A stretch of DNA of 53,226 nucleotides from Granulicella aggregans (GCF_025685565.1 NZ_JAGSYE010000001.1:2346827-2400052); one strand, 5' to 3'. Positions 19,065 to 28,401 are shown, counted from the stretch's first letter. Translations and numbers: made by a program. Notes: generated from the sequence alone by a model not told the origin.

Positions 19065-21337
19065 GGGGCAACTCCTTTGAGGATTCGACTTCCAAGGACT
19101 GCCTGTCCCAGCGCAAGCCCGCCGTCGTTCGCGGGTACCAAATGATGCGTGAACACCTCGAAACCGCTGGCCTCGAGCAACAGGGATGTGCGGCTGCTCA
19201 GATATGCGTTCTGAAACACGCCTCCGCTCATCACCACTTTGCGATGGCCAGACTGGCGGGCAACAGCGAGTATCCAATTCGCGAGAGCGTTATGAAACTT
19301 GGCTGAGATGAGTGCTAGCTCAATATCGTGGCGCTTGTCCGTCAGCAGTTCTTCGACAAGCGAGGTCCAGTCCCCCACTCCTTCTCTGTGATGGATCTCG
19401 TAGCTTGCATCAGTCCGCGTTCGGCCTATCGCCCCTTCGAGGCACATCGCAGCCTGCCCTTCAAATAGGTTCGCTTCACCCGCGCCCGAGAGATACGCGA
19501 TCGCATCGAAGAGTCGTCCCACGCTGGAGGACCGTGGCGAATTTACTCCGCTCTCCAGCGTCGCTAGCGCCCCCGCACCATTCTTGTCTGAAAAATGCGC
19601 GTCTCCCGTCCCATACATCTCCCACAGCAGGCCAGCCGCCGGGCGGGAACAGTCGCGCATCGCGGTCTCTCCGCCTGGCAGCGCGAAAGGTCGGAGATGA
19701 GCGACACGATCGAAGCCATCTTGATGGCCATGAAAGAATTCGCCGCCCCAGATCGAGCCATCCTCTCCAAGCCCGGAGCCGTCCCACGTCACGCCAAGAT
19801 AATCCCCGGTCACTCGATTCTCCGCGGCACAAGCAGCCACATGAGCGTGATGATGCTGCACGCGTACAAGTGGAATCCCAAGTTGTTTGGCGCGTACCTC
19901 TGCCCACATGGTCGAGGCATAATCGGGATGCAGATCGCACACGATAGCCTCTGGTTCGAAGCGATAAAGCCTGCAAAGGTCATCGACAGCACGTTGAAAC
20001 GCGTCTCGCGTCTCCAGCGAATCGAGATCGCCGATATGTTGACTAAGAAATGCCTGCCGTCCAATCGCGATGGCGACCGTGTTCTTGAGATGTCCACCCA
20101 CGGCAAGCACAGGCCTAAGTTCCTCTGTAACAGAGAGCGGCAGAGGTGCGTGGCCACGCGCACGGCGAAGAATCTGAAAGCTATTGCCCCGGTCGCTCGG
20201 GAGCACACGAACAACGGAATCGTCGCAGGGCCTTTCGATCGGCCGGTCGTGGACAAGGAAGATATCGGCGATATCGACCAGCGCAGTGAGAGCTTCTTCA
20301 TTGTGGATAGCGATGGGCTCCCCGGAGCGGTTGCCGCTGGTCGCTACAACCGGGAACGGGTACGCCCGCATAAGCAGATGTTGTATCGGCGAGCTTGGAA
20401 GCATGATGCCAAGAACGGAGGAACCTTGCGCAACCTCGGGCGCAAGATCATGCTCAACTCTTGGCTGTAGCAAGATGATCGGAGCCGCCTGCGACCTCAG
20501 CAGCTCTTCCTCGGCGGTATTGAGCTCACAGTAACGCCGCACATATTCGATGGAAGGCATCAGCATGGCGAAGGGCTTATGGTCGCGATGCTTGCGTTCG
20601 CGAAGTCGCTTCACTGCGGCAGAGTTTCGCGCATCCACCATCAGATGAAAGCCGCTGATTCCTTTCACCGCCACGATCTTGCCCTCCGCTAACGCATGAG
20701 CAACATGCGCGATAGGATCGGCCTCACTTCCCGGAGACACGCGGAGCCGTGGCCCGCATTCGGCGCAAGCGTTCGGCTGCGCATGAAACCGTCGGTCTCC
20801 ATGCGATTCGTACTCGCGCCGGCACGACCTACAAAGCTCGAAGTTCCGCATCGTCGTATTCGGTCGGTCGTAGGGGATGCCAATGAGAATCGAGTAGCGG
20901 GGGCCGCAGAGTGTGCAGTTCGTGAAGGGGTAGAGATGACGGCGATTCGCGGGATCGAAGATCTCGGCCAGACACTCTTCGCAAGTAGCAAGGTCTGGCA
21001 ATATGGCCGCGCTCTTTGCGCGTGCGTTGTCCACGGACTCATCGCTCCGAAGAATCTCGAAGCAGCTCGCCCCGGAAGGTGCCACGCGGAGTATCTCTTC
21101 AACTCCCACAACCGCTGCCCTTGGGCGCTCCCTCTTGAGTTCAGTCAGAAATTGCTCGATCGCCTCCGACGCGCCTTCGACTTCAATCTCCAGGCCCGCC
21201 AACGTATTTCTAACCCAGCCACCAAGACGCAGTCTCGTGGCCAGACGGTAGACCGTCGGGCGAAATCCCACGCCTTGCACCGCCCCATGCAGCGTCACAC
21301 GAAGACGTTCAGTGCGCGTTGCTACGGCGACCGGCAC
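19055..21337 (-). CDS. hypF: Carbamoyltransferase HypF
   Basis: HypF uses carbamoyl phosphate and ATP to carbamoylate HypE. The 760-residue protein has an acylphosphatase domain (HGAVQGVGFRPTVYRLA, residues 17-33), two zinc-finger pairs (CEEC with CTLC; CRSC with CAEC, about residues 118-200), a YrdC/Sua5 domain (KGISGFHLMVDA, KHRDHKPFAMLM, about 210-385) and a Kae1-like C-terminal domain with VQHHHAHVAAC and VMSGGVFQNAYL. It starts with GTG at 21337, directly after the hypB stop with no gap, and runs into hypC by ten bases. It appears complete. Confidence 0.97.
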   Translation of the reverse strand: MPVAVATRTERLRVTLHGAVQGVGFRPTVYRLATRLRLGGWVRNTLAGLEIEVEGASEAIEQFLTELKRERPRAAVVGVEEILRVAPSGASCFEILRSDESVDNARAKSAAILPDLATCEECLAEIFDPANRRHLYPFTNCTLCGPRYSILIGIPYDRPNTTMRNFELCRSCRREYESHGDRRFHAQPNACAECGPRLRVSPGSEADPIAHVAHALAEGKIVAVKGISGFHLMVDARNSAAVKRLRERKHRDHKPFAMLMPSIEYVRRYCELNTAEEELLRSQAAPIILLQPRVEHDLAPEVAQGSSVLGIMLPSSPIQHLLMRAYPFPVVATSGNRSGEPIAIHNEEALTALVDIADIFLVHDRPIERPCDDSVVRVLPSDRGNSFQILRRARGHAPLPLSVTEELRPVLAVGGHLKNTVAIAIGRQAFLSQHIGDLDSLETRDAFQRAVDDLCRLYRFEPEAIVCDLHPDYASTMWAEVRAKQLGIPLVRVQHHHAHVAACAAENRVTGDYLGVTWDGSGLGEDGSIWGGEFFHGHQDGFDRVAHLRPFALPGGETAMRDCSRPAAGLLWEMYGTGDAHFSDKNGAGALATLESGVNSPRSSSVGRLFDAIAYLSGAGEANLFEGQAAMCLEGAIGRTRTDASYEIHHREGVGDWTSLVEELLTDKRHDIELALISAKFHNALANWILAVARQSGHRKVVMSGGVFQNAYLSSRTSLLLEASGFEVFTHHLVPANDGGLALGQAVLGSRILKGVAPCV

Positions 21338-22060
21338 CTACGCCCCCACCATCACATTCGCCCGCCTCGTCGCTACGGCATGCTGCAGCCAATCGGTCCA
21401 ATCGCTAAGGCCAACGCCAGTCCTTGAGGAGAGCTTGAAGACTGTCGCATTGGGATTGATGCTCCGGATATTGGCTTCAAGTTCCTCCAGGTCGACATCG
21501 GACGCCATTGCCAGATCAATTTTATTGATCAGCACAACGTTCGCCTTGTGGAACATCACAGGATACTTCCTGGGCTTCTCAGCCCCTTCAGCCACGCTGC
21601 AAACAACCACACGGAGGCTCTCTCCAAGGTCGAAAGAAGCAGGGCAGATCAGGTTGCCAACATTCTCAATGACAAGCAAGTCAAGCTCATCAACGGGGAA
21701 GACTGCAAGTGCCCGCGCGACCATGCGTGCGTCAAGATGGCAAACGGTGCCAGTCGTGATCTGGTGCGAGCGCACGCCCAGCGCCTGAATGCGTTGCGCA
21801 TCCAGATCGGTCTGGAGGTCGCCTTCGATCACCGCAAGCCGGCAGCGTCCCTCGAGCGATCTGATCGTAGCTTCGAGCAGCGTTGTCTTGCCCGCTCCTG
21901 GCGCGGACATCAAGTTGATCACCAGCAGATTCCGGTCCTCGAACATCTGGCGGTTCTCGGCTGCAGTCTGTTGATTTGCATTCAGGACGTTGGTCTGGAC
22001 AGAGATTCGCTCTGTTGTTCTCGCGGCACTTCCTTCTGTGATCGGTTCCATTGGCTCCAC
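21338..22060 (-). CDS. hypB: Hydrogenase nickel insertion GTPase HypB
   Basis: HypB is the GTPase that, with HypA, inserts nickel into the large subunit. The 240-residue protein has the P-loop NLMSAPGAGKTTLLEA, the nickel/zinc-site box CHLDARM, ENVGNLICPASFDLGE, and the guanine-specificity box NKIDLA. It lacks the His-rich nickel-storage N-terminus of some HypB proteins. The start at 22060 lies 79 bases inside hypA. Since the N-terminal part (ISVQTNVLNANQQTAAENRQ) fits the family, the overlap seems real and is due to a long HypA tail. Confidence 0.97.
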   Translation of the reverse strand: MEPMEPITEGSAARTTERISVQTNVLNANQQTAAENRQMFEDRNLLVINLMSAPGAGKTTLLEATIRSLEGRCRLAVIEGDLQTDLDAQRIQALGVRSHQITTGTVCHLDARMVARALAVFPVDELDLLVIENVGNLICPASFDLGESLRVVVCSVAEGAEKPRKYPVMFHKANVVLINKIDLAMASDVDLEELEANIRSINPNATVFKLSSRTGVGLSDWTDWLQHAVATRRANVMVGA

Positions 22061-22410
22061 TCCTCTTCTGTTTCAACTTCGATGTACTCGATCTGCAGCT
22101 CTTCACCGGAGAGGATCTCCATGGGAAAGCCGCACACCGTGCAGATCAGGCATATCCCGGCGACAGGCTGTGTGGCCTTATCGCAGACCGCGCAGCGAAC
22201 AAGGATGGGCACTCTCTCAATCTCAAGCACCGCGTGTTCAGCAAGTGTCCCTTGCCGCGCAATCTCGAAGGCAAACTCCAATGCCTCCCGAACAATCGTC
22301 GTAAACTCTCCAAGCCGCAACTTGATGAGCTGAATCGAGCGGGCATGCTGCGCGCGCGCCTGCTCATCGGCGATTTCGAGGATGCTCTCGGCGATAGAAA
22401 TCTCGTGCAT
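21982..22410 (-). CDS. hypA: Hydrogenase nickel incorporation protein HypA
   Basis: HypA delivers nickel together with HypB. The 142-residue protein begins MHEISIAESIL with the nickel-binding His2 and holds a zinc site (CAVC, then CLICTVC, about residues 73-95). The domain normally ends near residue 115-118 (here IEYIEVE); a further ~25 polar residues follow and lie over the start of hypB. The extension could be neutral read-through into hypB or a means of coupling. It begins 12 bases after the stop of the protease gene. Confidence 0.95.
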   Translation of the reverse strand: MHEISIAESILEIADEQARAQHARSIQLIKLRLGEFTTIVREALEFAFEIARQGTLAEHAVLEIERVPILVRCAVCDKATQPVAGICLICTVCGFPMEILSGEELQIEYIEVETEEEWSQWNRSQKEVPREQQSESLSRPTS

Positions 22411-22422
22411 GCTTCGCCGCTC

Positions 22423-22980
22423 TCATGCTGCCGTTGGGCGCTTAGTATCCACAAGGGGGAGCCACCAAAAGTTCGGTGTGACTTTTGTCGACCGAGCACG
22501 GCAAGCGACACCAAGATTTTCCAGCAGATCCGCGATCGTCGCAGAGGCCTCCCATCCGATCTGCACCAATCGCTGACTGACACCTTCAGCGAAAGTGCAG
22601 GATTCCGGAGTAATTCCAAGGACAATGAGTTCAGACGGAGCGTGTCCTGCCAGGCGCAGATGGGCGAGTGACTCCCATAGCCCAGGATCGTGACCGGTAA
22701 TGCGAAGCTTTGCTCGGCTTGATACGAAATCCTCTTCACGAAAGAAGGAGATCGTGCCCGGTGGCGTCGCGGAGTGAACTGCATCGACAATCAACACAAG
22801 ATCCTTGCCGTAGAGATAGGGCGCAAGGTCTAGACCAGGAGTGCCAAGGTCCATCACTTCGACATCTTCACCGCATTCATAGGCACACCGAAATGTCTCG
22901 ACCACAAGCGGACCGAAGCCGTCGTCGCCCAGGAAGACATTCCCCAGGCCAATGATGGAGACCGAGAGATTCGCGGTCAT
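22423..22980 (-). CDS. Hydrogenase maturation protease (HyaD/HybD family)
   Basis: This 185-residue endopeptidase would cut the C-terminal tail off the hydrogenase large subunit after nickel insertion. It shows IIGLGNVFLGDDGFGPLVVE near the N-terminus, MDLGTPGLDLAPYL, and TGHDPGLWESLAHLRLAG with the conserved His. In the first box the nickel-contacting residue, Glu in E. coli HybD, is Asp, which family members also use. A tail of about 20 residues exceeds the usual length. ATG 22980 overlaps the large-subunit stop by four bases and starts MTANLSVSIIGLG. Confidence 0.93.
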   Translation of the reverse strand: MTANLSVSIIGLGNVFLGDDGFGPLVVETFRCAYECGEDVEVMDLGTPGLDLAPYLYGKDLVLIVDAVHSATPPGTISFFREEDFVSSRAKLRITGHDPGLWESLAHLRLAGHAPSELIVLGITPESCTFAEGVSQRLVQIGWEASATIADLLENLGVACRARSTKVTPNFWWLPLVDTKRPTAA

Positions 22981-24674
22981 TGGACCTTCACCTGCGCGAT
23001 CTCTTCTCCGCTTACATCGAGCGTGTGGCAGGAACAGGCCATGCAAGGATCGAACGAGTGCACCGTACGAAGCACTTCGAGGGGCTTCTCCGCATCCACA
23101 ACGGGATTGCCGATCAGCGATGTCTCATAGGGACCCGGCACGCCCTTCTCATCACGCGGGCTCGCATTCCATGTCGTCGGCACAACCGCCTGATAGTTGG
23201 TGAAGGCTCCGTTCTCAATTACCACCCAGTGCGAGAGTGCACCACGCGGAGCCTCGTGCATACCCATGCCCATCACTTCGCCCTTGGGGAAGGTGGGTAC
23301 GTTGTAAGTCGTGTCGTCGCCATTCAGGATGTTCGTCTTCAGCAACTCCAGATGGTCGAGCGCAAGATCCGCCAGCATCGACGAGCGAATAGACCGCGCA
23401 AGATATCTCCCCATCGTCGATTGCATATCGTTAGGCGTGACCTTCAGCCCATGCACCGATGCAATCTGCGTGAATGCGCTGTCCGTCCATTTCCGTGTCA
23501 GCGGGTGCCCCTGCGCATAACCAACCAGTATGTTCGCTAACGGCCCAACCTGCATCGGGTTGCCATCGTAACGGGGCGCCTTCACCCACGTGTACTTCGC
23601 GTCTTCCTTGAAGTCGGTGTAGTCGGGAATGGTCTCGCCCTTATAAGGCTGCAGTGGGCCGCCGCCCTGGTACCACGCATGAGTAGAGTCTTCGGTCACA
23701 GCCTTGCGAAAGGCATCATCCTTCCAATCCTTGATGGGCCGCACGGACGCCAGATCGCCATTCATGATCACGCCGCCCGGCAGGTCGAACTTGGTGGCCT
23801 TCGCATCCAGTGGAAGATCTGGCACGGCAAGATAGTTCGCCACTCCCCGGCCATACTTAAACCACTCAGGATACGAAGCGGCCAGCAGGCAGTTGTCCAC
23901 AAGGAAGACCTGCTGCACAAAAGGAATCAAGTCTTCGAGGATAGCCTGAAGCATCCCCAGTCGGTCCATGTTCATTGTTGCTAGGCTATTCAGATTGATC
24001 GCGTTCATCACTCCGCCCACGGCGAGGTTCTGAATGTGCGGCGTCTTGCCACCAAGGATCGCGACCACCTGACACGACTTCCTCTGAAACTCCAGCGCCT
24101 GAAGATAGTGAGAAAACATAATCAGGTTTAGCTCTGGACTCAGGCGCATCGCCGGATGTCCCCAGTAGCCATGCGAAAAGATTCCCAATTGGCCGCTTGC
24201 AACGAGTCCCTTCACTTTGTTCTGCACAGCTTCCAGCTCCTTGCGAGAGTTGCCTGACCAACTGCTCGATCCCTCTGCAATAGAGGCCGCCTTTGTCGCA
24301 TCCGCCTTGGGGATCGACATAATGTCCACCCAGTCAAGCGCGGACAGATGATAAAAGTGGACGATGTGATCGTGGAGCGCATGGCAGATCAGGATCAGGT
24401 TGCGGATGTACTGCGCATTGGGAGGGATATCCAGGGCAAGCGCATCTTCAACCGCGCGTACCGAAGCCATCGCATGGACGGTGGTGCATACACCGCAGAA
24501 TCGCTGGGCAAAGACCCAGCCCTCACGGGCATCGCGGCCGCGAAGGATCGCCTCAAGCCCGCGCCACATCGTGCAACTTGCCCACGCCTTGTTGACAACG
24601 CCGCCGTCCACTTCCACATCGATGCGCAGGTGGCCTTCGATGCGAGTTACGGGATCAATCGAGATACGGACCAT
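22977..24674 (-). CDS. hybC: [NiFe] hydrogenase large subunit, group 1 (Hyb-like)
   Basis: The catalytic subunit, 565 residues, binds the NiFe centre through an N-terminal RFCGVCTTVHA box (about residue 60) and a C-terminal DPCMACSCH box. The 15 residues after that His (TLDVSGEEIAQVKVQ) form the tail removed by the maturation protease encoded next. RISIDPVTRIEGHLRIDVEV at the start is the classic L1 region. ATG 24674 was chosen because it overlaps the hybB stop by one base (TGATG). It would be carried by the Tat signal of the small subunit to the periplasmic side. The gene order (small, ferredoxin, NrfD-type, large) matches E. coli hybOABC. Confidence 0.97.
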   Translation of the reverse strand: MVRISIDPVTRIEGHLRIDVEVDGGVVNKAWASCTMWRGLEAILRGRDAREGWVFAQRFCGVCTTVHAMASVRAVEDALALDIPPNAQYIRNLILICHALHDHIVHFYHLSALDWVDIMSIPKADATKAASIAEGSSSWSGNSRKELEAVQNKVKGLVASGQLGIFSHGYWGHPAMRLSPELNLIMFSHYLQALEFQRKSCQVVAILGGKTPHIQNLAVGGVMNAINLNSLATMNMDRLGMLQAILEDLIPFVQQVFLVDNCLLAASYPEWFKYGRGVANYLAVPDLPLDAKATKFDLPGGVIMNGDLASVRPIKDWKDDAFRKAVTEDSTHAWYQGGGPLQPYKGETIPDYTDFKEDAKYTWVKAPRYDGNPMQVGPLANILVGYAQGHPLTRKWTDSAFTQIASVHGLKVTPNDMQSTMGRYLARSIRSSMLADLALDHLELLKTNILNGDDTTYNVPTFPKGEVMGMGMHEAPRGALSHWVVIENGAFTNYQAVVPTTWNASPRDEKGVPGPYETSLIGNPVVDAEKPLEVLRTVHSFDPCMACSCHTLDVSGEEIAQVKVQ

Positions 24675-25987
24675 CAGGCACCTCTTTCTAATGTGACTGC
24701 TGGTGTGAACGGTGTGCTGGCGACCTTGTGGGGCCATCCAAACGGGCGAAAGCTGTGGTCCCACGTTCTGTTTTCGCCGGGCAGAACAGCGAAGTAGTTG
24801 ATGGCGAGGATGAATCCCACCATCCCCACCGCGATCCATCCCGCCGCGATGAAAAGCTCAGGCACAGACGGAAAGTAACGGGTGCTATGCGGCGGCATGT
24901 ACGCAATCGAAGTGGGAATAAACCGATACGCAGTGCCGCCCACGCAAGCAAGTGCGGCCATGTTCAGCAACGAACGCGGCGTCTCGCGCACGCGTCGAAA
25001 ACGAAGCGCTACCGCGGGTGTGAGAATCAATGCGCTCTCGAAGAGGAAGATCAGGCTCATGCCGTTGAGTGCAAACGCAGTGTGGAGCTGGCCTCTCATC
25101 GTGAGATCGACCAACCGCACCGCAAGGAACGCCACGCACACGCCCGACAAAAGATTCGCAAGCTCGTTCAGGACATCCGCGTCGAGCGCTCTTCCATAAC
25201 GAAGGCACACGATGAGCAGAAGAAAGATCGTAAACGCAAAGCCGCACAGACCGGCTGCGATGAGGTAAAGCAGCGGCATCGCTGGCGACTGCCAGATGGG
25301 ATTAATCTTCGTTCCCGCAAGCAGCAGTAGACCTCCCAACGAGGACTGATGCATCAAAGGAATAACGTAGGCCCCGATGATCAGGAATGGGTAAGCCTTG
25401 CGGATTAGCGGCGAGAAGTGACGCAGGAACGCTCGTGCCTTGTCATTGCCCGTGTAGTAGAGCCGCTCCAGGAACAACGGAAGAATCTCGAACGACAGAA
25501 AGACAAAGCAATAAAGTGGCATGCAGATAGAGATCTCGAGCATCGCGGACTCGCTGTTCCATCGCCAAGGCAGGATGGCGCTATAGAAGTTCCATGGGCG
25601 ACCGATGTCGAAGCCAAGCGCTACCAGGCCCGTCGCATAGAACAGAAACCCGGACACCAGCGCCGTGCGCATCACCACATGAAGCCTCTGCCGGTTGAAG
25701 ACCCACGCTGCGATTCCCAGCGCCAGCGGGCCTGATCCCAACGCGGTCAAAGTCATCACGTTGAAGGTCTTCCAAATGCCCCAAGCATAAGCGTCGTTCA
25801 TGCTGGAGAATGGCCCGAGCGGCGAGAAGAAACGTAGCGCCGCCAACCCAAGGCCCAGAGCAGCCACTCCCAAAAGAAAGAGCACAAACGGCGTAAGAAT
25901 GGGGCCACGCGTCACTGGCACACCGCATTGCCAGTGGTTGATGAGCGTCGTTCCGCGCTTGTCGGCTGTGGATTGAGTGTTCGTCAT
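24674..25987 (-). CDS. hybB: HybB/NrfD-type integral membrane subunit
   Basis: The 437-residue protein has about ten hydrophobic helices and belongs to the NrfD/PsrC/HybB family, which binds quinone and links iron-sulphur electron carriers to the membrane pool without haem. Recognisable stretches are WGIWKTFNVMTLTALGSGPL, FDIGRPWNFYSAILPW and LGGLLLLAGTKINPIW. It overlaps hybA upstream by four bases and the large subunit downstream by one base. In Hyb enzymes it takes part in quinone reduction, possibly with proton movement. Confidence 0.95.
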   Translation of the reverse strand: MTNTQSTADKRGTTLINHWQCGVPVTRGPILTPFVLFLLGVAALGLGLAALRFFSPLGPFSSMNDAYAWGIWKTFNVMTLTALGSGPLALGIAAWVFNRQRLHVVMRTALVSGFLFYATGLVALGFDIGRPWNFYSAILPWRWNSESAMLEISICMPLYCFVFLSFEILPLFLERLYYTGNDKARAFLRHFSPLIRKAYPFLIIGAYVIPLMHQSSLGGLLLLAGTKINPIWQSPAMPLLYLIAAGLCGFAFTIFLLLIVCLRYGRALDADVLNELANLLSGVCVAFLAVRLVDLTMRGQLHTAFALNGMSLIFLFESALILTPAVALRFRRVRETPRSLLNMAALACVGGTAYRFIPTSIAYMPPHSTRYFPSVPELFIAAGWIAVGMVGFILAINYFAVLPGENRTWDHSFRPFGWPHKVASTPFTPAVTLERGA

Positions 25988-26928
25988 AGCTGGTCCGGGA
26001 ACCCCGAATTCTTTGCATGTTCCAACCGCTCTAGTTCATGCCGGTTCCAGTTGCGCCGGATGAAGAAGCCAAGCACGCTGCCCATCACGATCGGCCCCGA
26101 AAGCCACTTATAGATGTGAGAAGTCACCTTCGTTGCATAGTGCCCAATTGACGTTGTCCCGAGCTTTGGCAGGCCAATCTTCTGGAAGGACACGCTCGAC
26201 AGATAGAGCACCTGTGTGCCTCCGGCCTCATGCTCGCCGTAGACGCGCTCTTCAAAGTATTTGCCCGGCGTGGATACGATGCGATCCTTGGCCTTGGCAA
26301 GCAGGTCGACACGCTTGCCGAAGATCACCGCTCCGGTGGGACAAGCTGCGGTGCACGCTGGCTGAAGATCTTTCTTCAAGCGCTGGTCGTAGCAGAACTC
26401 GCACTTGACGATCTTCGGGTTCCAGTCGGCCCACTGAAACTGCGGCACCTCGAACGGACATGCGACCTCGCAGTATCGGCACCCGATACAAAGTGAGCTA
26501 TTCCAGGTCACAGCGCCCCAGTCACTCTTCTTGAGCGAACCAAAAGGGCAACCGGTGACGCACGCAGGATCAAGACAGTGCATGCACTGCTTCTTCACAA
26601 ACGCGAACTCATCAGACTTCGGATCTTGATAGAGCTCGATGATGTTCTTCGTCTGTGCGTTCAGGCCCGTCGGCATGTCCCATATCCCACCCGAAAGCAA
26701 CGTGTCCGCAGGCAGGCCGTTGGCCTCGTTACAGGCTGGCATGCACGCCTTACATCCTGTACACACCGTGCTGTCATAGAGCATCGCGATCGCCTCTGTT
26801 GGCGCGACCGGATGCGCGGGGTGCTCCTCCTCAGCCTTTGCTGTCTTCGGCAGCAATCCCGTTGCCACGGCTCCGCCAAGACCCACCATCACCTTGAAGG
26901 CCTGTCGCCGGCTGAGTGCGACACTCAT
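25984..26928 (-). CDS. hybA: HybA-type ferredoxin subunit, four [4Fe-4S] clusters, Tat signal
   Basis: The 314-residue protein starts with a Tat signal (SRRQAFKVMVGLGGAVATG) and carries four cysteine groups: CTGCKACMPAC, CMHCLDPACVTGC, CIGCRYCEVAC and CEFC...CTAAC. That makes sixteen Cys for four cubane clusters, about residues 56-215. A C-terminal helix (LSGPIVMGSVLGFFI) can anchor it. It relays electrons between the small subunit and HybB. Both junctions are ATGA overlaps. Confidence 0.96.
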   Translation of the reverse strand: MSVALSRRQAFKVMVGLGGAVATGLLPKTAKAEEEHPAHPVAPTEAIAMLYDSTVCTGCKACMPACNEANGLPADTLLSGGIWDMPTGLNAQTKNIIELYQDPKSDEFAFVKKQCMHCLDPACVTGCPFGSLKKSDWGAVTWNSSLCIGCRYCEVACPFEVPQFQWADWNPKIVKCEFCYDQRLKKDLQPACTAACPTGAVIFGKRVDLLAKAKDRIVSTPGKYFEERVYGEHEAGGTQVLYLSSVSFQKIGLPKLGTTSIGHYATKVTSHIYKWLSGPIVMGSVLGFFIRRNWNRHELERLEHAKNSGFPDQL

Positions 26929-28088
26929 GGTTGCGGCCGATCGGATTCAGAGGGTCCCGGCTTGCTCTTGCTGTCACGAACTACAGAGCCCGGAACACTC
27001 TCATCGTCTTCAGCTTTCGAGAACTTCCGAGACGCAATGTATCCTGCGCCAGCAGCCGCTCCCACCGCAATACCCACAAGCCCCGTTGCCAGCGGACTGA
27101 TCGTACTGTAGGTTGTGCTGATCGGCGCAAAGGCCGTTGGCGGCGCTGCAATCGTGTGCAGTTGTACGACCTGGAACATGGGCACTCTGAACGCGATCGC
27201 CTTCTCCGTGCATCCAATGCAGGGTGCTCCAATCCCAATAGGCCACACATCCGGAATCTCGTTGAAGTGTCGCGTAGAACAACCTGCATGGGTGTCTGGC
27301 CCTTTGCAACCCATCTCGTAGAGACACCAGCCTTCGCGATGGCCCTGGTCGCCATATTGCTTTACAAAGTTGCCGGCATCGAAGTGTGCGCGCTTCGGGC
27401 AGTGTTCGTGAATGTCGCGATCAAACGCGAACTTCGGCCGGCGCTGCTCATCGGTCTCAGGGAACGTCCCGTTGGCTGCATACTGTAGCACCACGCCCAG
27501 CATCGTGTAGGGATTTGGCGGACATCCGGGAATGTTGATGACTGACTTGTCCGGCATAAGATCCGCTACACCCACGGCCCCCGTCGGATCGGGATCAGCC
27601 GAAGGAATCCCGCCCCACGAAGCGCAGGAACCAATCGCAATGATCGCCGCGGCTTTGCCTCCCACATCGGACAAAACGTCAAGCGCGGGCCGCCCCGCGA
27701 GCTTCATGTAGACGCCGTGGTCCTTCGTCGGAATCGATCCCTCGACCACAAGAATGAACTTGCCCGCATACTTCGCCACTGCCTCGTCCAGGGCCTGCCT
27801 TGCCTGCAAGCCCGAGCCCGCCATCAGCGTCTCGTGATATTCAAGCGAGATCACATTCAGGATCAGGTCGGCAAATCCAGGATGGGACGTCTGCAGCATC
27901 GACTCCGTGCATCCTGTGCAGTCCTGAAAGTGGAGCCAAATAATTGGGGGACGGATCACCTTGTCCAATCCGGCGGCGACCTCTTCAGGCGTCTTCTTAT
28001 CCGTGATCGCCAGACCATACGGGGCCGCAATCATCAAGCTCGTGCAGAACACGAGGAAAGATCGGCGACTTATGCCGCTCTGCAACAT
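26925..28088 (-). CDS. hybO: [NiFe] hydrogenase small subunit with Tat signal and C-terminal anchor
   Basis: The 387-residue protein begins with a Tat signal (SRRSFLVFCTSLMIAA) and holds the proximal cluster box FQDCTGCTESML, GSCASWGG, INIPGCPPNPYTML, the HEHC/CLYEMGCKGP distal site, and the GAPCIGC medial box. A hydrophobic helix (PLATGLVGIAVGAAAGAGYI, about residue 330) anchors it, followed by a charged tail. The proximal motif is CTGC, not the CTCC of oxygen-tolerant group 1d enzymes, and the position after GVY is Met, so a standard, oxygen-sensitive proximal cluster is expected. It is the first gene of the operon. No strong ribosome binding site is seen at ATG 28088. Confidence 0.96.
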   Translation of the reverse strand: MLQSGISRRSFLVFCTSLMIAAPYGLAITDKKTPEEVAAGLDKVIRPPIIWLHFQDCTGCTESMLQTSHPGFADLILNVISLEYHETLMAGSGLQARQALDEAVAKYAGKFILVVEGSIPTKDHGVYMKLAGRPALDVLSDVGGKAAAIIAIGSCASWGGIPSADPDPTGAVGVADLMPDKSVINIPGCPPNPYTMLGVVLQYAANGTFPETDEQRRPKFAFDRDIHEHCPKRAHFDAGNFVKQYGDQGHREGWCLYEMGCKGPDTHAGCSTRHFNEIPDVWPIGIGAPCIGCTEKAIAFRVPMFQVVQLHTIAAPPTAFAPISTTYSTISPLATGLVGIAVGAAAGAGYIASRKFSKAEDDESVPGSVVRDSKSKPGPSESDRPQP

Positions 28089-28240
28089 CCGTTCGTCGAT
28101 TGTTCCAAGAGCTTTCGCGAGGACGATAAGGCCACCGGACTTTCTGATCGTGGTTAATCGTGAATCCCACCGATCGCGGGAATGTACCCAGCTTATTGCA
28201 CCTCGCAGCCCCGCGACTGTCCCCGATTGCTCACCCCGTT

Positions 28241-28286
28241 ATCCTCACGACGCACAACCGATCATCCTCACGACGCATTGCGTGAG
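28241..28286. promoter_or_regulatory. Direct repeat and inverted repeat between hydrogenase and cytochrome promoters
   Basis: ATCCTCACGACGCA occurs twice, at 28241-28254 and 28264-28277, exactly 23 bases apart, that is about two helix turns. The second copy is also the left part of an inverted repeat, CTCACG at 28267-28272 and CGTGAG at 28281-28286. The site lies in the only gap between the divergent hydrogenase operon and the cytochrome c genes, so one regulator bound here could control both. The regulator is not known. Confidence 0.55.
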
Positions 28287-28401
28287 CACAAAGGCACAGC
28301 CCCGCGCGCCATCACAGGGGCATACTCTTCGAAGTGTTAGAAGTACGAGTGCGCTTGCAAGCCGCTGCTCCACAACCGTAGAAACAGAAGAGGGATTGTC
28401 C

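Noticed and set aside
19595..20470. 291-codon open frame on the plus strand
   Set aside because: Antisense of hypF, whose domains are complete on the minus strand.
26925..28088. Oxygen-tolerant group 1d hydrogenase
   Set aside because: The proximal cluster box is CTGC without the two extra cysteines.
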